64,000 bases of DNA, taken from Bimastos eiseni (Eukaryota; Annelida; Clitellata; Crassiclitellata; Lumbricidae). The stretch is from NCBI GenBank assembly GCA_959347315.1, contig OY365806.1, positions 58,472,482 to 58,536,481 of the forward strand, given 5' to 3'. Made by a program: the position numbers and the translations under genes. Shown here in pieces: positions 34,627 through 44,163 of the stretch (the stretch's first letter is position 1; every line of letters starts with the position of its first letter). The notes under the pieces were generated by a model. That model saw only the letters and a program-made list of their open reading frames with translations. It was not told the DNA's origin and searched no databases.

Positions 34627-35242
34627 ATGAATCCAACTTGGCAACATCCGATTTCTGCAATAATTAGAGGCCCTAGCGGTTCGGGCAAGACTCTGTTTTC
34701 GCTTAAATTTATCGATCACTTGCCTCATATGATAAGTCCGATGGTCGATAAAATATTATTGTGCCATGGAGTATATCAAGAAATATTTGAAAAGTATCCG
34801 TCGGTTGAATCTCACGAAGGATTGCCAGAATTAAACATCTTCAATGGTAAAGAGAAAACTCTGCTCGTTTTGGACGATTTGATGAGCGAAAGCGACGAAC
34901 GCGTTACAAAAATATTTACAAAGATAAGTCACCATCGAAACGTATCTGTGTTATATCTAACACAGAATCTGTTTTACAAAGGCAAGCATACCAGAACCAT
35001 AAGTCTGAACTCCAACTATTTTGTTCTCTTCAAAAACGTGAGAGATTCGACTTAAGGTGCAAATTTGGTAAGACAGATGTTCCCAGGAAAGTCTAATTTC
35101 ATGTTGGAAGCCTTCGCCGATGCTACCCATGGTTCCATTCGGATATCTGTTGGTCGATGTTAAACCAGACACTGACGAGAGATGTCGATTAAGAACAAAC
35201 ATTTTTCCAGGCGAGACGCATTACGTTTATATAAGAAAGTAA
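34627..35242 (+). pseudogene. Polinton DNA-packaging ATPase (FtsK/HerA-type), frame-broken
   Basis: Begins MNPTWQHPISAIIRGPSG. The Walker A motif GPSGSGKT is at residues 15-22 and Walker B is LLVLDDLM about 65 residues later. A YLTQNLF motif follows, usual in A32-like packaging ATPases, which pump genome into a preformed capsid. The frame stops at 35055. The family C terminus (PGKSNFMLEAFAD, then PGETHYVYIRK ending at 35242) continues in other frames, so at least two frame breaks are present. Inactive as it stands. Confidence 0.88.
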
Positions 35243-35289
35243 GACTACATAGATGTTTGTAAGTATGATTCAGCAACCATTCTATGCAA

Positions 35290-35620
35290 ATGTCTTCGAG
35301 ACTGCGCAAGTATTTTGCCAAATTGACGTCATTGAAAAACGCATCGAACAAAGCCAGGAAAGAAATTTTGAAGGATTGCAACTCCAGTCTCTTGCATTGC
35401 TTGTGTGAGTGTGCAAAAACCTTTTAAAAGGTAACGTTCCGCTGACAACTCCTCAGAAGACTAGATCGAAGCGATTTAAGAAGAAGTTACGAGATCTGTC
35501 ATCGAAGAAAACGCACGTTGAATCGAAAAAGAACATTTTACAATCCTGAGGATTCTTAGGCGCATTACTAACTCCAGTACTTTAGCTTCTCGGTTCTCTT
35601 CTGATACCAAAGTTGATACC
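35290..35620 (+). pseudogene. Polinton small basic protein, frame-broken
   Basis: The ATG at 35290 opens MSSRLRKYFAKL. After a frame change near 35420 come GNVPLTTPQKTRSK and SKRFKKKLRDLSSKK, then a stop, then GFLGALL. This Lys/Arg-rich protein with a short C-terminal hydrophobic GFLGALL-type tail occurs in many animal Polintons at this position. Its role is not established. DNA condensation in the particle is a guess from the charge. Confidence 0.6.
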
Positions 35621-35625
35621 GCAAA

Positions 35626-36292
35626 ATGGATAGCGTCATGAATTATGCAAAGAAAATGGTTGTGACGGAGCCGAGGCAGATTGAAAAGTATAAAGAAACG
35701 ATGCTGGATAGGACACTGTCATTGGCTGAATGGAGAAATGTATGAAATCTTACACAGAAACATCGCCGATGATGAAAAAGCCAAATACTATTCAAACAGT
35801 CTCAGGCGGTATTTGAATATCGATAAGCCCGAAGTCGTTACAAAATTTGCCTCTGAGGATGAAACTGATGACAAAGTTGTGGAAGAAGCGGCAGTGAAAC
35901 CAGCGAAACAATCGACCGACATCGAAGCTCTAGACAGTATTCCGAAGAAGTGGAAATATCAAGCTTTACGTCTTTTGACTAATATCAAAAACAATCCAGA
36001 AGTTGCTTGGAGCGAAAAGGGGGAGCTGATTTTGAAGAATAAGACCATTCCCAAAACGCATGTCGTCGACTTGGTTAACGATCTGATGAGAAAAAGAACT
36101 TCTACCTGCATACCAAACGGTTGGATGGAGTTTGCCGACGCTTTAAAAGAACACAACATATCACACGAATTAATTGGGAGCGAAGACAGATGGAACTATA
36201 TTAACGACTTGCTGAAACCTACCAATTCAGTTACTCCGAACACTGGACGAAGATCGACCTTTGCGGACGTTCACAGCCTCGAAAACAATTGA
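35626..36292 (+). pseudogene. Polinton conserved hypothetical protein (~220 aa), one frame break
   Basis: Opens MDSVMNYAKKMVVTEPRQ at 35626. The frame changes near 35725 and continues with NGEMYEILHRNIADDEKA through KYYSNSLRRYLN. An acidic middle, IPKKWKYQALRLL and TFADVHSLENN follow to the stop at 36292. Proteins with this layout are shared by Polintons of several animal phyla, but I know no function. The downstream 190 codons are uninterrupted. Confidence 0.6.
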
Positions 36293-36308
36293 ATTGGGAA
36301 CTTTACTA

Positions 36309-37370
36309 ATGGAGTCGTATTTCGATCCGAAGCGTGCGGGCAGTTTCGGCAGCGTGGAGAAATTTAAGAGACATGTAAACGGTCGAATAAAGACCAAAGA
36401 TTTGAAAACTTGGTTATAATAAGGACGCTTACATTTTGCATAAACCTGTCAGATTAAAATTTAGACGTAGAAAAACTTTCGCTGTAGGCATAAACGATTT
36501 GTGGCAGGCTGATTTGGCCGATCTTTCTTCTTTGTCAAAGAATAACGATAAAAATAAATATCTGTTAACATGCATCGATGTGTTACCCAAGTATGCAAGG
36601 GTGCTCCCGCTCAAATCAAAGACTGGGTGTGCATTGACAGAAGTCTTTTCACAGATGTTGTCTGATGGGGCACACCCCGCTCACTTGAAAACTGATAAAG
36701 GCACAGAATTTCTCAACAAGTCTTTTCAAACACTGCTGCGAAAAAATTCCATCGTTTCTACACATATGAAAATGATGATATCATAGCATCTGTTGTAGAG
36801 AGCTTCAATCGAACGCTCAGAACCAAAATGTGGAAATATTTCACGCACAAAAACACGCATCGTTATACCAACGCCTTGACCGATCTCGTCCATTCCTACA
36901 ATGAAACCTTTCACAGAAGCATAGGCATGCCTCCTGCACTAGTATCTCTGAAAAATGAAGTACTTTCCAGAAATCGTCTGTTTGGCGAAAAGAAGAGAGT
37001 GCCGATTTGGAAGTATAATACAGGCGAACAAGACCAGAAAAGCATTCAAAAAGGGTTACTTACCTTCTTGGTCCGAAGAAATCTTTGTCGTTAAAGCGCA
37101 AATACCATCCGATCCCATAACATATGAATTGGTGGATTTGAATGATGAGAAGGTAAAAGGCAAATTCTATCAAGAAGAGTTGCAATGTATTTCGAAAGAA
37201 GATGATATTTATAAAGTGGAAAATATTTTTAAAACTCGCAAACACGGTGGAAAGCTGGAGTATTTTGTAGAGTGGAAAGGATATGACAACAGTTTTAATT
37301 CTTCGACTTTGGATATATTTGATACTTAGGCTGTCTTCGATTCAGATGAGTTGAGTATATCGTCGGTATA
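36309..37370 (+). pseudogene. Polinton retroviral-type integrase with chromodomain, frame-broken
   Basis: Opens MESYFDPKRAGSFGS at 36309. A stop follows near 36420 with a frame change. The catalytic core has the expected acidic residues: first Asp in WQADLADL, second Asp in LKTDKGTEF, Glu in VVESFNRTLR (after another frame break near 36750). SYNETFHRSIGMPPALV is typical of Polinton integrases. After a further frame change near 37030 the tail shows a chromodomain (YKVENIFKTRKHGG, LEYFVEWKGYD, near 37207-37300). The usual Trp after the NS is missing. At least three disruptions make it inactive. The enzyme would insert element ends with 6-bp target duplication. Confidence 0.9.
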
Positions 37371-37380
37371 GGTTGGCAGA

Positions 37381-38194
37381 ATGGCTCACTTTTACCTCAC
37401 ACTGCCAAGCAACAGCTCTATGAATTACTATCCAGAAAATAAGACAACAAAGTTTACTACGAGATTGGAGAATGCAATATCACTGTCTTCTGTCTGGCGA
37501 TTGGGAAGTTGGATTGGTTGAAATCCAATATACACGCAGTTGGTATAATTTGTTTAGAGGCCAAGGCAGAGTTCATTATTCTCAAGTAGCAAATGTACGT
37601 GACAAACCGTTTCACATGCAACATAATATACATATACCACCCGGATATTACGAGTCGCCTTCAGACATTGTGCAAGCTATAATTACAACATTAAAGAAGT
37701 TGCAAACAAGGCGGAAATCAGCAAATATTCAAAGTTCCGACATAATTCCATCACGAAACGATTCACTGGTGAAATCGTCACAGGCGCGAGTGTGATATTT
37801 TCACCACCGTTATGTTCGATGTTGGACATCGTGTCGCCTCAGAATACCATACAACACTTTGGTGATGATCCTTTACCTTTTAAATCAGTTAGTGTGTGCG
37901 ACATAAACCGTGGATTTAATTCGATGTTTGTGTACTGCAACTTGTTGGAACATGTTGTTGTTGGAGATTCCAAAGTTCCTCTGCTTCGCATAGTTCAAAT
38001 ATCGGATGACACAGGTGATAATGGCCATGCTATATACGATAAACCTCAATATGTACCTTTACAGCCGAAAATTTTTATATTCAATCGTGATAGATATAAG
38101 GAATGACACGGGCAACCCCATACCATTTGAAACCGGGAAGGTGATTGTAACGCTTCACTTCAGACTTTGTAAAATACCATACCTATTACAATGA
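37381..38194 (+). pseudogene. Polinton minor capsid (penton-like) protein, frame-broken
   Basis: Opens MAHFYLTLPSNSSMNYYPEN, a highly characteristic Polinton start. The frame changes near 37476 (then SGDWEVGLVEIQYTRSWYN), near 37790 (then VSVCDINRGFNSMFVYCNLL) and near 38090 (then NDTGNPIPFETGKVIVTLHF), ending at TGA 38192-38194. The family is assigned to the single jelly-roll minor capsid protein of the virion-like particle. That assignment is from general knowledge. The stop overlaps the next start (ATGA). Confidence 0.78.
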
Positions 38195-38604
38195 AAAGAC
38201 AATTTTCCTGCGATGTAAGCCGTTTCGCATACGAAGATTATTATTCCCAACAGAGCGGGAGCGGAATGCCAGTTTGTCAAGGTTCTCGCATGCAGCGTGG
38301 ACATGGATTGGGAAGCATACTCAGCGGACTTTTCAGAAGCGTTTGGCTTTTAATTCAAACGGGCGCTAAAGCTTTCGAAAAACAATTCTTCAGAACAGGT
38401 TTGCAGATTGCGAACGATGTGACAGACGGTCAAAACTTCAAAGATGCTAGCAGGAGTCGTATACCTGCCGGTATAAAAGAGTTTGTTTCGACCAATCCAT
38501 TTAACACTCAAAGCGGAAGCGGTGGTAAGAGACATAAGAAACCTGTCAAGAGATTAAATAAAAAGTTCAAGCAGGACATATTCGACGAAGACGAGGAAGA
38601 ATAA
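38191..38604 (+). CDS. Polinton small Gly-rich protein, intact ORF (137 aa)
   Basis: Uninterrupted from ATG 38191 to TAA 38602-38604. Features are GSGMPVCQGSRMQRGHGLGS followed by ILSGLFRSVWLLIQTGAKAF (amphipathic), then a Lys-rich and acidic end (KRHKKPVKRL, IFDEDEEE). A Gly-rich segment before an amphipathic helix is seen in small virion proteins processed by adenovirus-type proteases. Membrane interaction or core association is an inference. It overlaps the upstream gene by 4 nt and the next ATG by 1 nt (TAATG), a tightly packed arrangement. Confidence 0.65.
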   Translation: MKRQFSCDVSRFAYEDYYSQQSGSGMPVCQGSRMQRGHGLGSILSGLFRSVWLLIQTGAKAFEKQFFRTGLQIANDVTDGQNFKDASRSRIPAGIKEFVSTNPFNTQSGSGGKRHKKPVKRLNKKFKQDIFDEDEEE

Positions 38605-39535
38605 TGGCTTTCGTTCACCCTCAGTCTTGCGAATGTATCTCTTTGTGGTACCTCCGACGCAGACCAGCATAGAAAACGGAACTTTTGTTGAATATAATTA
38701 AATTTCAACAATTTCTCAACGAACTCATATCGAATTTAGCGTTACTGATGCCGTACAAGACTATCTGGACTTGTCGAGTACTCAACTATACGTCAGAGCT
38801 AAGATTATGCGTGCAAACAACGATGCCATAGATGATACCGACCACGTCGGTCATATCAATCTGTTTCTACACAGCTTGTTTTCGGAAGTCGACATTACCT
38901 TAACCGATGCTCTTATAACCGACTCAAACAGTACTTAAGCATATCGAAGCTACTTGGAGACGATTCTAAGTTATGGATACGAAGAGCCGTCTGTAAAACC
39001 TCTACAGTACCTGCCGGTAATTTGGATGCCACTCAAGAAAGTCTTTTCTCCGGACAGCTCCCTACCAGAATAGTAATCGGTTGCGTAGACAACGATGCCT
39101 CTAACGGAATCTACAAGAAGAATCCATTCAATTTTAAACATATGAATCTTACCCAGCTTAAAGTATACTTGGATGGCCAGCAGTAATCTGTGAAACCAGT
39201 CGAAGTAAACTTTACCACCGATAAGTTTATCTATGCTACACTGTTCATGGGAACTGCAAGTGGATGCGAGGCGAAGGAAACGAAATTAGCAGAGAGAATT
39301 TTCCTGGTGGATACGCTCTTTATGCATTCAATCTGACACCTGATCTTTGCGAAGGCGATCGTTTTAATCTGATCAAGCACGGAAATATTCGACTGGATAT
39401 GAAATTTTCTCAAGCTTTGGTGAATACCATAAACGTGATAGCATTTGCAGAATTTGAAAACATTTTGGAGATTGATAGGTCGAGAAACGTGGTTGTTATT
39501 ATAAAAACTGAACATGGATGGAGCCAGAATAGATA
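38604..39535 (+). pseudogene. Polinton major capsid protein, heavily frame-broken
   Basis: Opens MAFVHPQSCEC at 38604. Recognisable family blocks follow in changing frames: VQDYLDLSSTQLYVRAKI, GHINLFLHSLFSEVDITL, SYLETILSYGYE, VYLDGQQ, NVIAFAEFENILEIDRSRN. There are in-frame stops near 38936 and 39184 and several frame changes. Proteins of this type (annotated in some genomes as F54H12.2-like) are the double jelly-roll major capsid proteins of Polintons. The last 90 codons (39264-39535) are continuous. Not functional. Confidence 0.8.
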
Positions 39536-39571
39536 ATTAACTTACTTCGCTGAAATCCAAATTGTGAAGCT

Positions 39572-39976
39572 ATGTTTGCTGGCATATTTGCTAGCGATCG
39601 TCTACCAAAAACTTTACGAGAACCAGCTCTACTCGTCTGTAATACCGATCCGCACTACGAAGTAGGGGAGCATTGGATAGAATTGTACGTGGAAAATTCT
39701 TCATATGGAGAATATTTCGACTCCTTTGGCAGACCGCCTCAAGATATATTCAGAGAGTTCTTGAATAGACATTGTGAACATTTGGTTTATAATGATAAGC
39801 ATTTGCAAAGTTTTGTTAGCCATTTTTGTAGACATTACTGTACTTTCTATTGTTTGTATGGATGCAGAGATAAAAATATTAATGCCATTACTAATATGCT
39901 TACTTCAGATACTGAACTTAATGATTATTTGGTTCATAGTTACATTTGTAAGACGTTTGCGAAGAAAGTTTATTGA
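39572..39976 (+). CDS. Polinton adenovirus-type cysteine protease (134 aa ORF)
   Basis: An apparently unbroken frame from ATG 39572. It has DPHYEVGEHWIELYV with the catalytic His, GEYFDSFGRPP with the Asp, and LQSFVSHFCRHYCTFYC, where the oxyanion Gln is followed by the nucleophile Cys (most likely the Cys of HYC). The end (ITNMLTSDTELNDYLVHSY) is typical. This Ulp1/adenain-like protease matures capsid proteins. The ORF lacks the 10-20 residues often found before FAGIFASDRLP, so the true start may be upstream across the broken capsid gene end. Why it survived intact while its neighbours decayed is unclear; chance is possible for a short ORF. Confidence 0.82.
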   Translation: MFAGIFASDRLPKTLREPALLVCNTDPHYEVGEHWIELYVENSSYGEYFDSFGRPPQDIFREFLNRHCEHLVYNDKHLQSFVSHFCRHYCTFYCLYGCRDKNINAITNMLTSDTELNDYLVHSYICKTFAKKVY

Positions 39977-40049
39977 ATAAAGTTTCAATCATTTGAATTT
40001 TTGCATGTCAGTAAGAAAATTAGGATTATGATGATTGCAATGCTCCTAC

Positions 40050-40680
40050 ACTGTATTGGCTCCCGAGTTATCGTTGTCCAATAGGAATGGCGCTAGGGTT
40101 AGAACCCTAGCCTAAGGCTAGGGCCGCCATGCACGCTACAGCTAGCCAATTGGAATGCTCCTGTACTAGTCTCCATATAATGCATAATTAGGGTTAGCAC
40201 AGCGCCCCCTTGTCTATTTACAGGGGCGCGGCGCCAGTCTAGGGCTAGACCGCGTGCACTCGGACGTAAAATAGCGCAAAATAATGCACCTGTCAAACAC
40301 GTGTCAACTCCATGTCAAAAGTCGAAACAAAATACTCACTTACTCCACTACTATAGGATGGACAAAGGTCATTGAGATAAGCACAGTACAAAGATTGGCT
40401 GCGCTGGAAGAACAATGGATGATTGGCAGACCGTTGACAGGTGATGTAGATAATAGCTACTGATAGGGCGCCTGATGCCCAGTGCAAAGTGCAGTCTCGT
40501 GCACGATAGCAATGGATGATTGACCTGTTGTGTATAGTACAAAAGTCAAGTGTGCACTCACAACAATGGATGACAGGTGGGCGGAGCTAAGGGTCCGCCT
40601 GCACAATGGATGACGCCATAGGCAGTCAGGTGACAGTCCAAAGGTCAAAGTGATACAGAAGACCTACTACCACCACTATT
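40050..40680 (-). repeat. Polinton right terminal inverted repeat
   Basis: Reverse complement of 33442-34066 with scattered differences. Read inward its outer end is AATAGTGGTGGTAGTAGG, whereas the left end is AGTATTAGG. The triplet-like tip differs in length by about 9 bp although the target duplication is perfect. Confidence 0.9.
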
Positions 40681-40686
40681 AACATC
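40681..40686. repeat. Polinton target-site duplication, right (AACATC)
   Basis: Perfect copy of the 6 bp at 33436-33441. Confidence 0.85.
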
Positions 40687-41690
40687 GAATAAGTTTTGCA
40701 AAGTTTCGCAAGTGCAGTAGGGATAGCCTGCACTCTGTTACTTGCTTATCATAATGTCTCTGCATTAGGTTTTTACACTGCAGCAATCAGTATATCTAAA
40801 AGTAAGCAACATAGGCCAAACTTTAAAATAAACGACAACTATGGGCATGGAAATGTTGCTATTATTCCCGATTGTTATAATTTTCGTTGACAGTAAACAC
40901 AAAGACGCGGACTAAGATATGACACTTATTGTATTTGAACGTTCATGTCACCTACCTGCGATTGACTGGGTCGCGATTGTCGTTGCTAAGATTCCACGTA
41001 ACCAATCGCTTCGTAGTGCTACAGTTTGTGTGCTTTGAACAACAGCTTCGTCTCTATAACGACTTTGACCACCACACTGACCAAATACACGGCGGAGATA
41101 GGAAATGTCATTTCTTAGTCTACGACTCTGCCATCCTTGTTGAACAGCTTATAAAGCATCCTAAAAGTAGCTTACAGCTGACAAGTGATGATTACAGTTT
41201 CAGTCAACACAGGCGAAATAGTAGTGATAACGTTAGCCCTTAGCCAACTTATTAATTGAAGCGCTGTATAGATTCTATAAGAGTGTAAAATGTGTCTTTC
41301 ACTACGCACGCACCTCGCCGGATAGTTTCAGACTCTCAGTTCTCTTAAGTGTTTAACGAAGTTCGATATTGTCCAAGATTTCTCTGAAATTATGGTTTTC
41401 TCACTCAAATATTTGCACTTTGCATAAATAATATTTCCCTTGACATTAAAATTATTAATACCAAACTTTACAACTCCATGAGATGCAATATTATCATTAG
41501 CAACGTCGTCAGCGTCAGATACCGTAATTACGGCAACGGCAACCAGAAGGAACTTTGATACAGAGGCGACCCGTCTAAACACTGACAAAATGTCTACGGC
41601 GTAAGAAATAATGTCTAGAAGAAAATGTCAATAGGCAAAGCTAAATGTGATAATCTACCTATCAGTGAGCATATAATGTAACGTAATGTA
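40687..41690. other. No gene recognised
   Basis: Short ORFs (40696, 40929, 41328 on the minus strand) show no domain or motif I can place. AT-rich intergenic DNA. Confidence 0.5.
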
Positions 41691-41699
41691 ATCGGGCAT

Positions 41700-42130
41700 T
41701 TATATGGCGCCACTCAAATCAACAGCGTTCTCTACGGGCGTCTGTGTTTTAGCAAGGGAACAGCAAAGGCGTCTCCGAAATTGGCACGGTGAGAGGGTCA
41801 GTAATTTCAGGCGAAGGTACTGTGGAAGACAGTCCCAAGCTGAAGAGCCAACATAGACAAACCTCTTCGACTTATCCGTGGCAGAACGCATATGCAAAAC
41901 AACAAGAAGGACACGAGTGGAAGATCGCAAGAAGGCCCTTGCAGGTAAAGAGGACGCCAAAGTGCAGGAAGCCTCAGTTGCATGTGTACGTCGAGGCCAC
42001 CCCAAGTAGGCAGTTGCGCGTAAGGGAAATGGTCTTAATTGAATACGCCGTTGAATACGGAGCCAATGCAGCGAGTCCAGAATAAAGCAAGAAATACTGG
42101 AAAACTTTAGAATGCCACCTATCAGACGAG
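41700..42130 (-). mobile_element. LINE reverse transcriptase C-terminal fragment
   Basis: The minus frame 41700-42005 contains SATDKSKRFVYVGSSAWDCL and then TLSPCQFRRRLCCSLAKT. This is a degenerate version of the R-x-F-x-V-A-x-x-x-W-N-x-LP ... F-RRRLK-x-L end of non-LTR polymerases. A neighbouring minus frame has DSLHWLRIQRRI-like sequence near 42060. The 3' end lies at about 41700 (TATATGGCGCC). Confidence 0.65.
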
Positions 42131-42876
42131 CAGCGGCATTAAGAAGAGACTGAAGTTTGGGAGAATTGAAGGAGAAAAGATCAATGTATACATCATTTCC
42201 AAAGTCTACCCGAGTACATATATCATGGCATCAACCAAACTAGTGGTAACATGAAGTGAGAGGGAATTGCGAATGGAAAGAAAGTGACTCATGTGATAAA
42301 AGCAGGATCTAGAAACTGAGTTGTTCTGGTGACTGAAAGTAAGGGTAGGGTCCAAGACAATTCCCAGGTCACGAACAGGAAATGAAAATTGGATGTGGGA
42401 AACCTGTGATGGAGATTAACTGTATTTATTTTATCAAGCTTGAGGCGACCACCAAGCCAAATGAATTTTGTCTATGTGCAAAAATGTCGTTTGTATTTAA
42501 GTACAAGTGCCTAAAAGCTGCATTAGGGTTGTACCCGGGTACGAGTACAAGTATCAAGTAGGCCACTACACTTTCAGGTCTGTGCTCCAACATCTTTGCA
42601 TCTCAGTGTGTTATCCATCAACCTAGACCTCCATTTCCAAATTCATATCGTTACTGAGAAAGTATATAGAACTAAATCAACCGCAATTAAAACTGTATAT
42701 TGCAGAAATTTTGGAATTTTGAGGAGGTTTGACGGTTGGACAGACTGAACGAGCAATAAGGCCTTGACTGAAATGGAGGATTTTGAAGAAGCGTCCGAGT
42801 GTTATTAGTTGTGAAATAATTTAGATGCGCAGGTCTAGTTGTTGTGTAGCTAACTACAGGGTACCAGCATCTTCAC
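42131..42876. other. No gene recognised
   Basis: Probably older upstream LINE sequence on the minus strand, too decayed to translate, followed by AT-rich DNA. Confidence 0.35.
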
Positions 42877-43794
42877 TGTCACGCGCGACACTCTGGACGA
42901 TGGCGCTATATAAAAGTCATCGACCGACAGCAGAGGCGTGGGAGGACTACGGATGAGGTTGTCTACCTGAAACCTAGGAGGAGAGACATCAAATTGCCTC
43001 GCCTGAAGCATAGGGCCTCAATACAGACGGCGGGAATAATGCAAAGATCAACGGGGTGTCAAACAACGAAACCCGACACCGCGAGGCAGATGTCAGAGCC
43101 GCCTACCCCTACCATTTCTGCGAACCAACGGCCCAGAAATTCATGAACCAGCTGAAGATCTGATCCGGACGGGCTTGTTGACACCAATCAAGAATAAGGG
43201 ACAATTCCGATACGGCACAAACCTAGTAGGCGGTATAACTAAAAATTAATGATGTAACGCAATCCCTGGAACCTATTGCCTGTATATGACACCTAACAAG
43301 GCCCAGCCATGACAGTCGCTAGTCAAACGTTAACTGTACGCCCCTAGTGATTGACGTTATGCCAGAGACATCAAGATCCAACCAACCTGGTTTAGGAATT
43401 ATTTCAGCAGGTGATTTGTCGTCCAATAGAGATACGAGTTTTGCGTTTGGGAGGGCGAAGGAAATCGCCTCTAGAAGGGTTCTTATAGTGTAGCAAGAGA
43501 AGGAACAGGGACTTGTTTCGGAACTGGGGGAGACGTTAGGTCGTTCTGACGATAAGGGTAATCAACGTAGTTGGGGAACCCCGTCTCCAACGTAAAACAG
43601 GGAAACATTTCTAAAAAGGACACTAATAACTCCAGTAAGTGTAGATAGGATGAGTGGTGTGTATATATATATAATTAAAATATGCATATAAAACCATCCA
43701 GTGTGTCGTGTTGCTGAGCTTGGTGATTGAGGAAAGAACCGGAGGTAATCTCGTCACCTAGAAGAATGAGTTGGCGAGAGAGTAACCCGCGACA
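42877..43794 (+). mobile_element. Solo LTR, family 1, copy 2
   Basis: A 918-bp segment beginning TGTCACGCG and ending CCCGCGACA, flanked by a perfect 5-bp duplication TTCAC (42872-42876 and 43795-43799). It shares the TATA-like GCGCTATATAAAAG near the start, TTGTTGACACCAATCAAG in the middle and GATAAGGGTAATCAA late with copy 1 (14237-15114). The different target duplication shows an independent insertion rather than part of the segmental duplication. Confidence 0.88.
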
Positions 43795-43970
43795 TTCACT
43801 GTGCTATGGAAGGAGTGCGGGGCCGTAGTGTGCTCCACCGGACACGTCGAATCGATGATAACCGACGAGGAGTCGAAGACGTCGTACTCTGTGCGGTTTT
43901 CTTGCATATCATTTTCGAATATAGTTTTCCTCATGGTGATGAATGAATCATGGTCTCATGGAACCATAGG

Positions 43971-44018
43971 TGCCACTTTAAAAAGTGGCACGGCTCATAG
44001 CATTGTGAGCCGTGCCAC
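43971..44018. repeat. Compound palindrome (two overlapping hairpins)
   Basis: TGCCACTTT/AAAGTGGCA (43971-43990) and GTGGCACGGCTCA/TGAGCCGTGCCAC (43985-43997 and 44006-44018, 13-bp perfect arms, 8-nt loop) share the word GTGGCA, so the two folds are mutually exclusive. Function unknown. Confidence 0.85.
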
Positions 44019-44111
44019 ATATTTCTTTTATTAGGCATTCATCTTTCTGCAGAGATGTGGACATTCAGTCACTCTATGTTAATTTTCAATAGTGATCTTG
44101 TTTGCCTCAAC

Positions 44112-44163
44112 AGCTGCTTAGCGGCTGAGTCAGTCGTAGACTACGGCTGTCTCCGCAGCTAAG
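44112..44163. repeat. Imperfect inverted repeat
   Basis: GCTTAGCGGCTGAGTCAGTC is followed by GTAGACTAC and GGCTGTCTCCGCAGCTAAGC, a roughly 22-bp stem with mismatches around GTAGACTAC. It lies 100 bp from the compound palindrome, so both may belong to one non-autonomous element. Confidence 0.55.

Larger units (their letters stand above)
33442..40680 (+). mobile_element. Maverick/Polinton element, compact derivative without PolB
   Basis: A 7239-bp element bounded by about 625-bp inverted repeats and by a perfect 6-bp direct repeat AACATC (33436-33441 and 40681-40686). Polintons make 6-bp target duplications. Gene order on the + strand: IAP-type RING, packaging ATPase, small basic protein, conserved hypothetical protein, chromodomain integrase, minor capsid, small Gly-rich protein, major capsid, adenovirus-type protease. 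These are the capsid-forming and integrating modules of the family. The usual protein-primed DNA polymerase B is not found in any frame, and the length is well below the usual 15-20 kb. Most genes have frame breaks, so it is not autonomous now. Confidence 0.93.

Noticed and set aside
33442..40680. Protein-primed DNA polymerase B expected in a Polinton
   Set aside because: I looked for the usual polymerase blocks in the gaps between recognised genes and found none. The space between genes is also too short.
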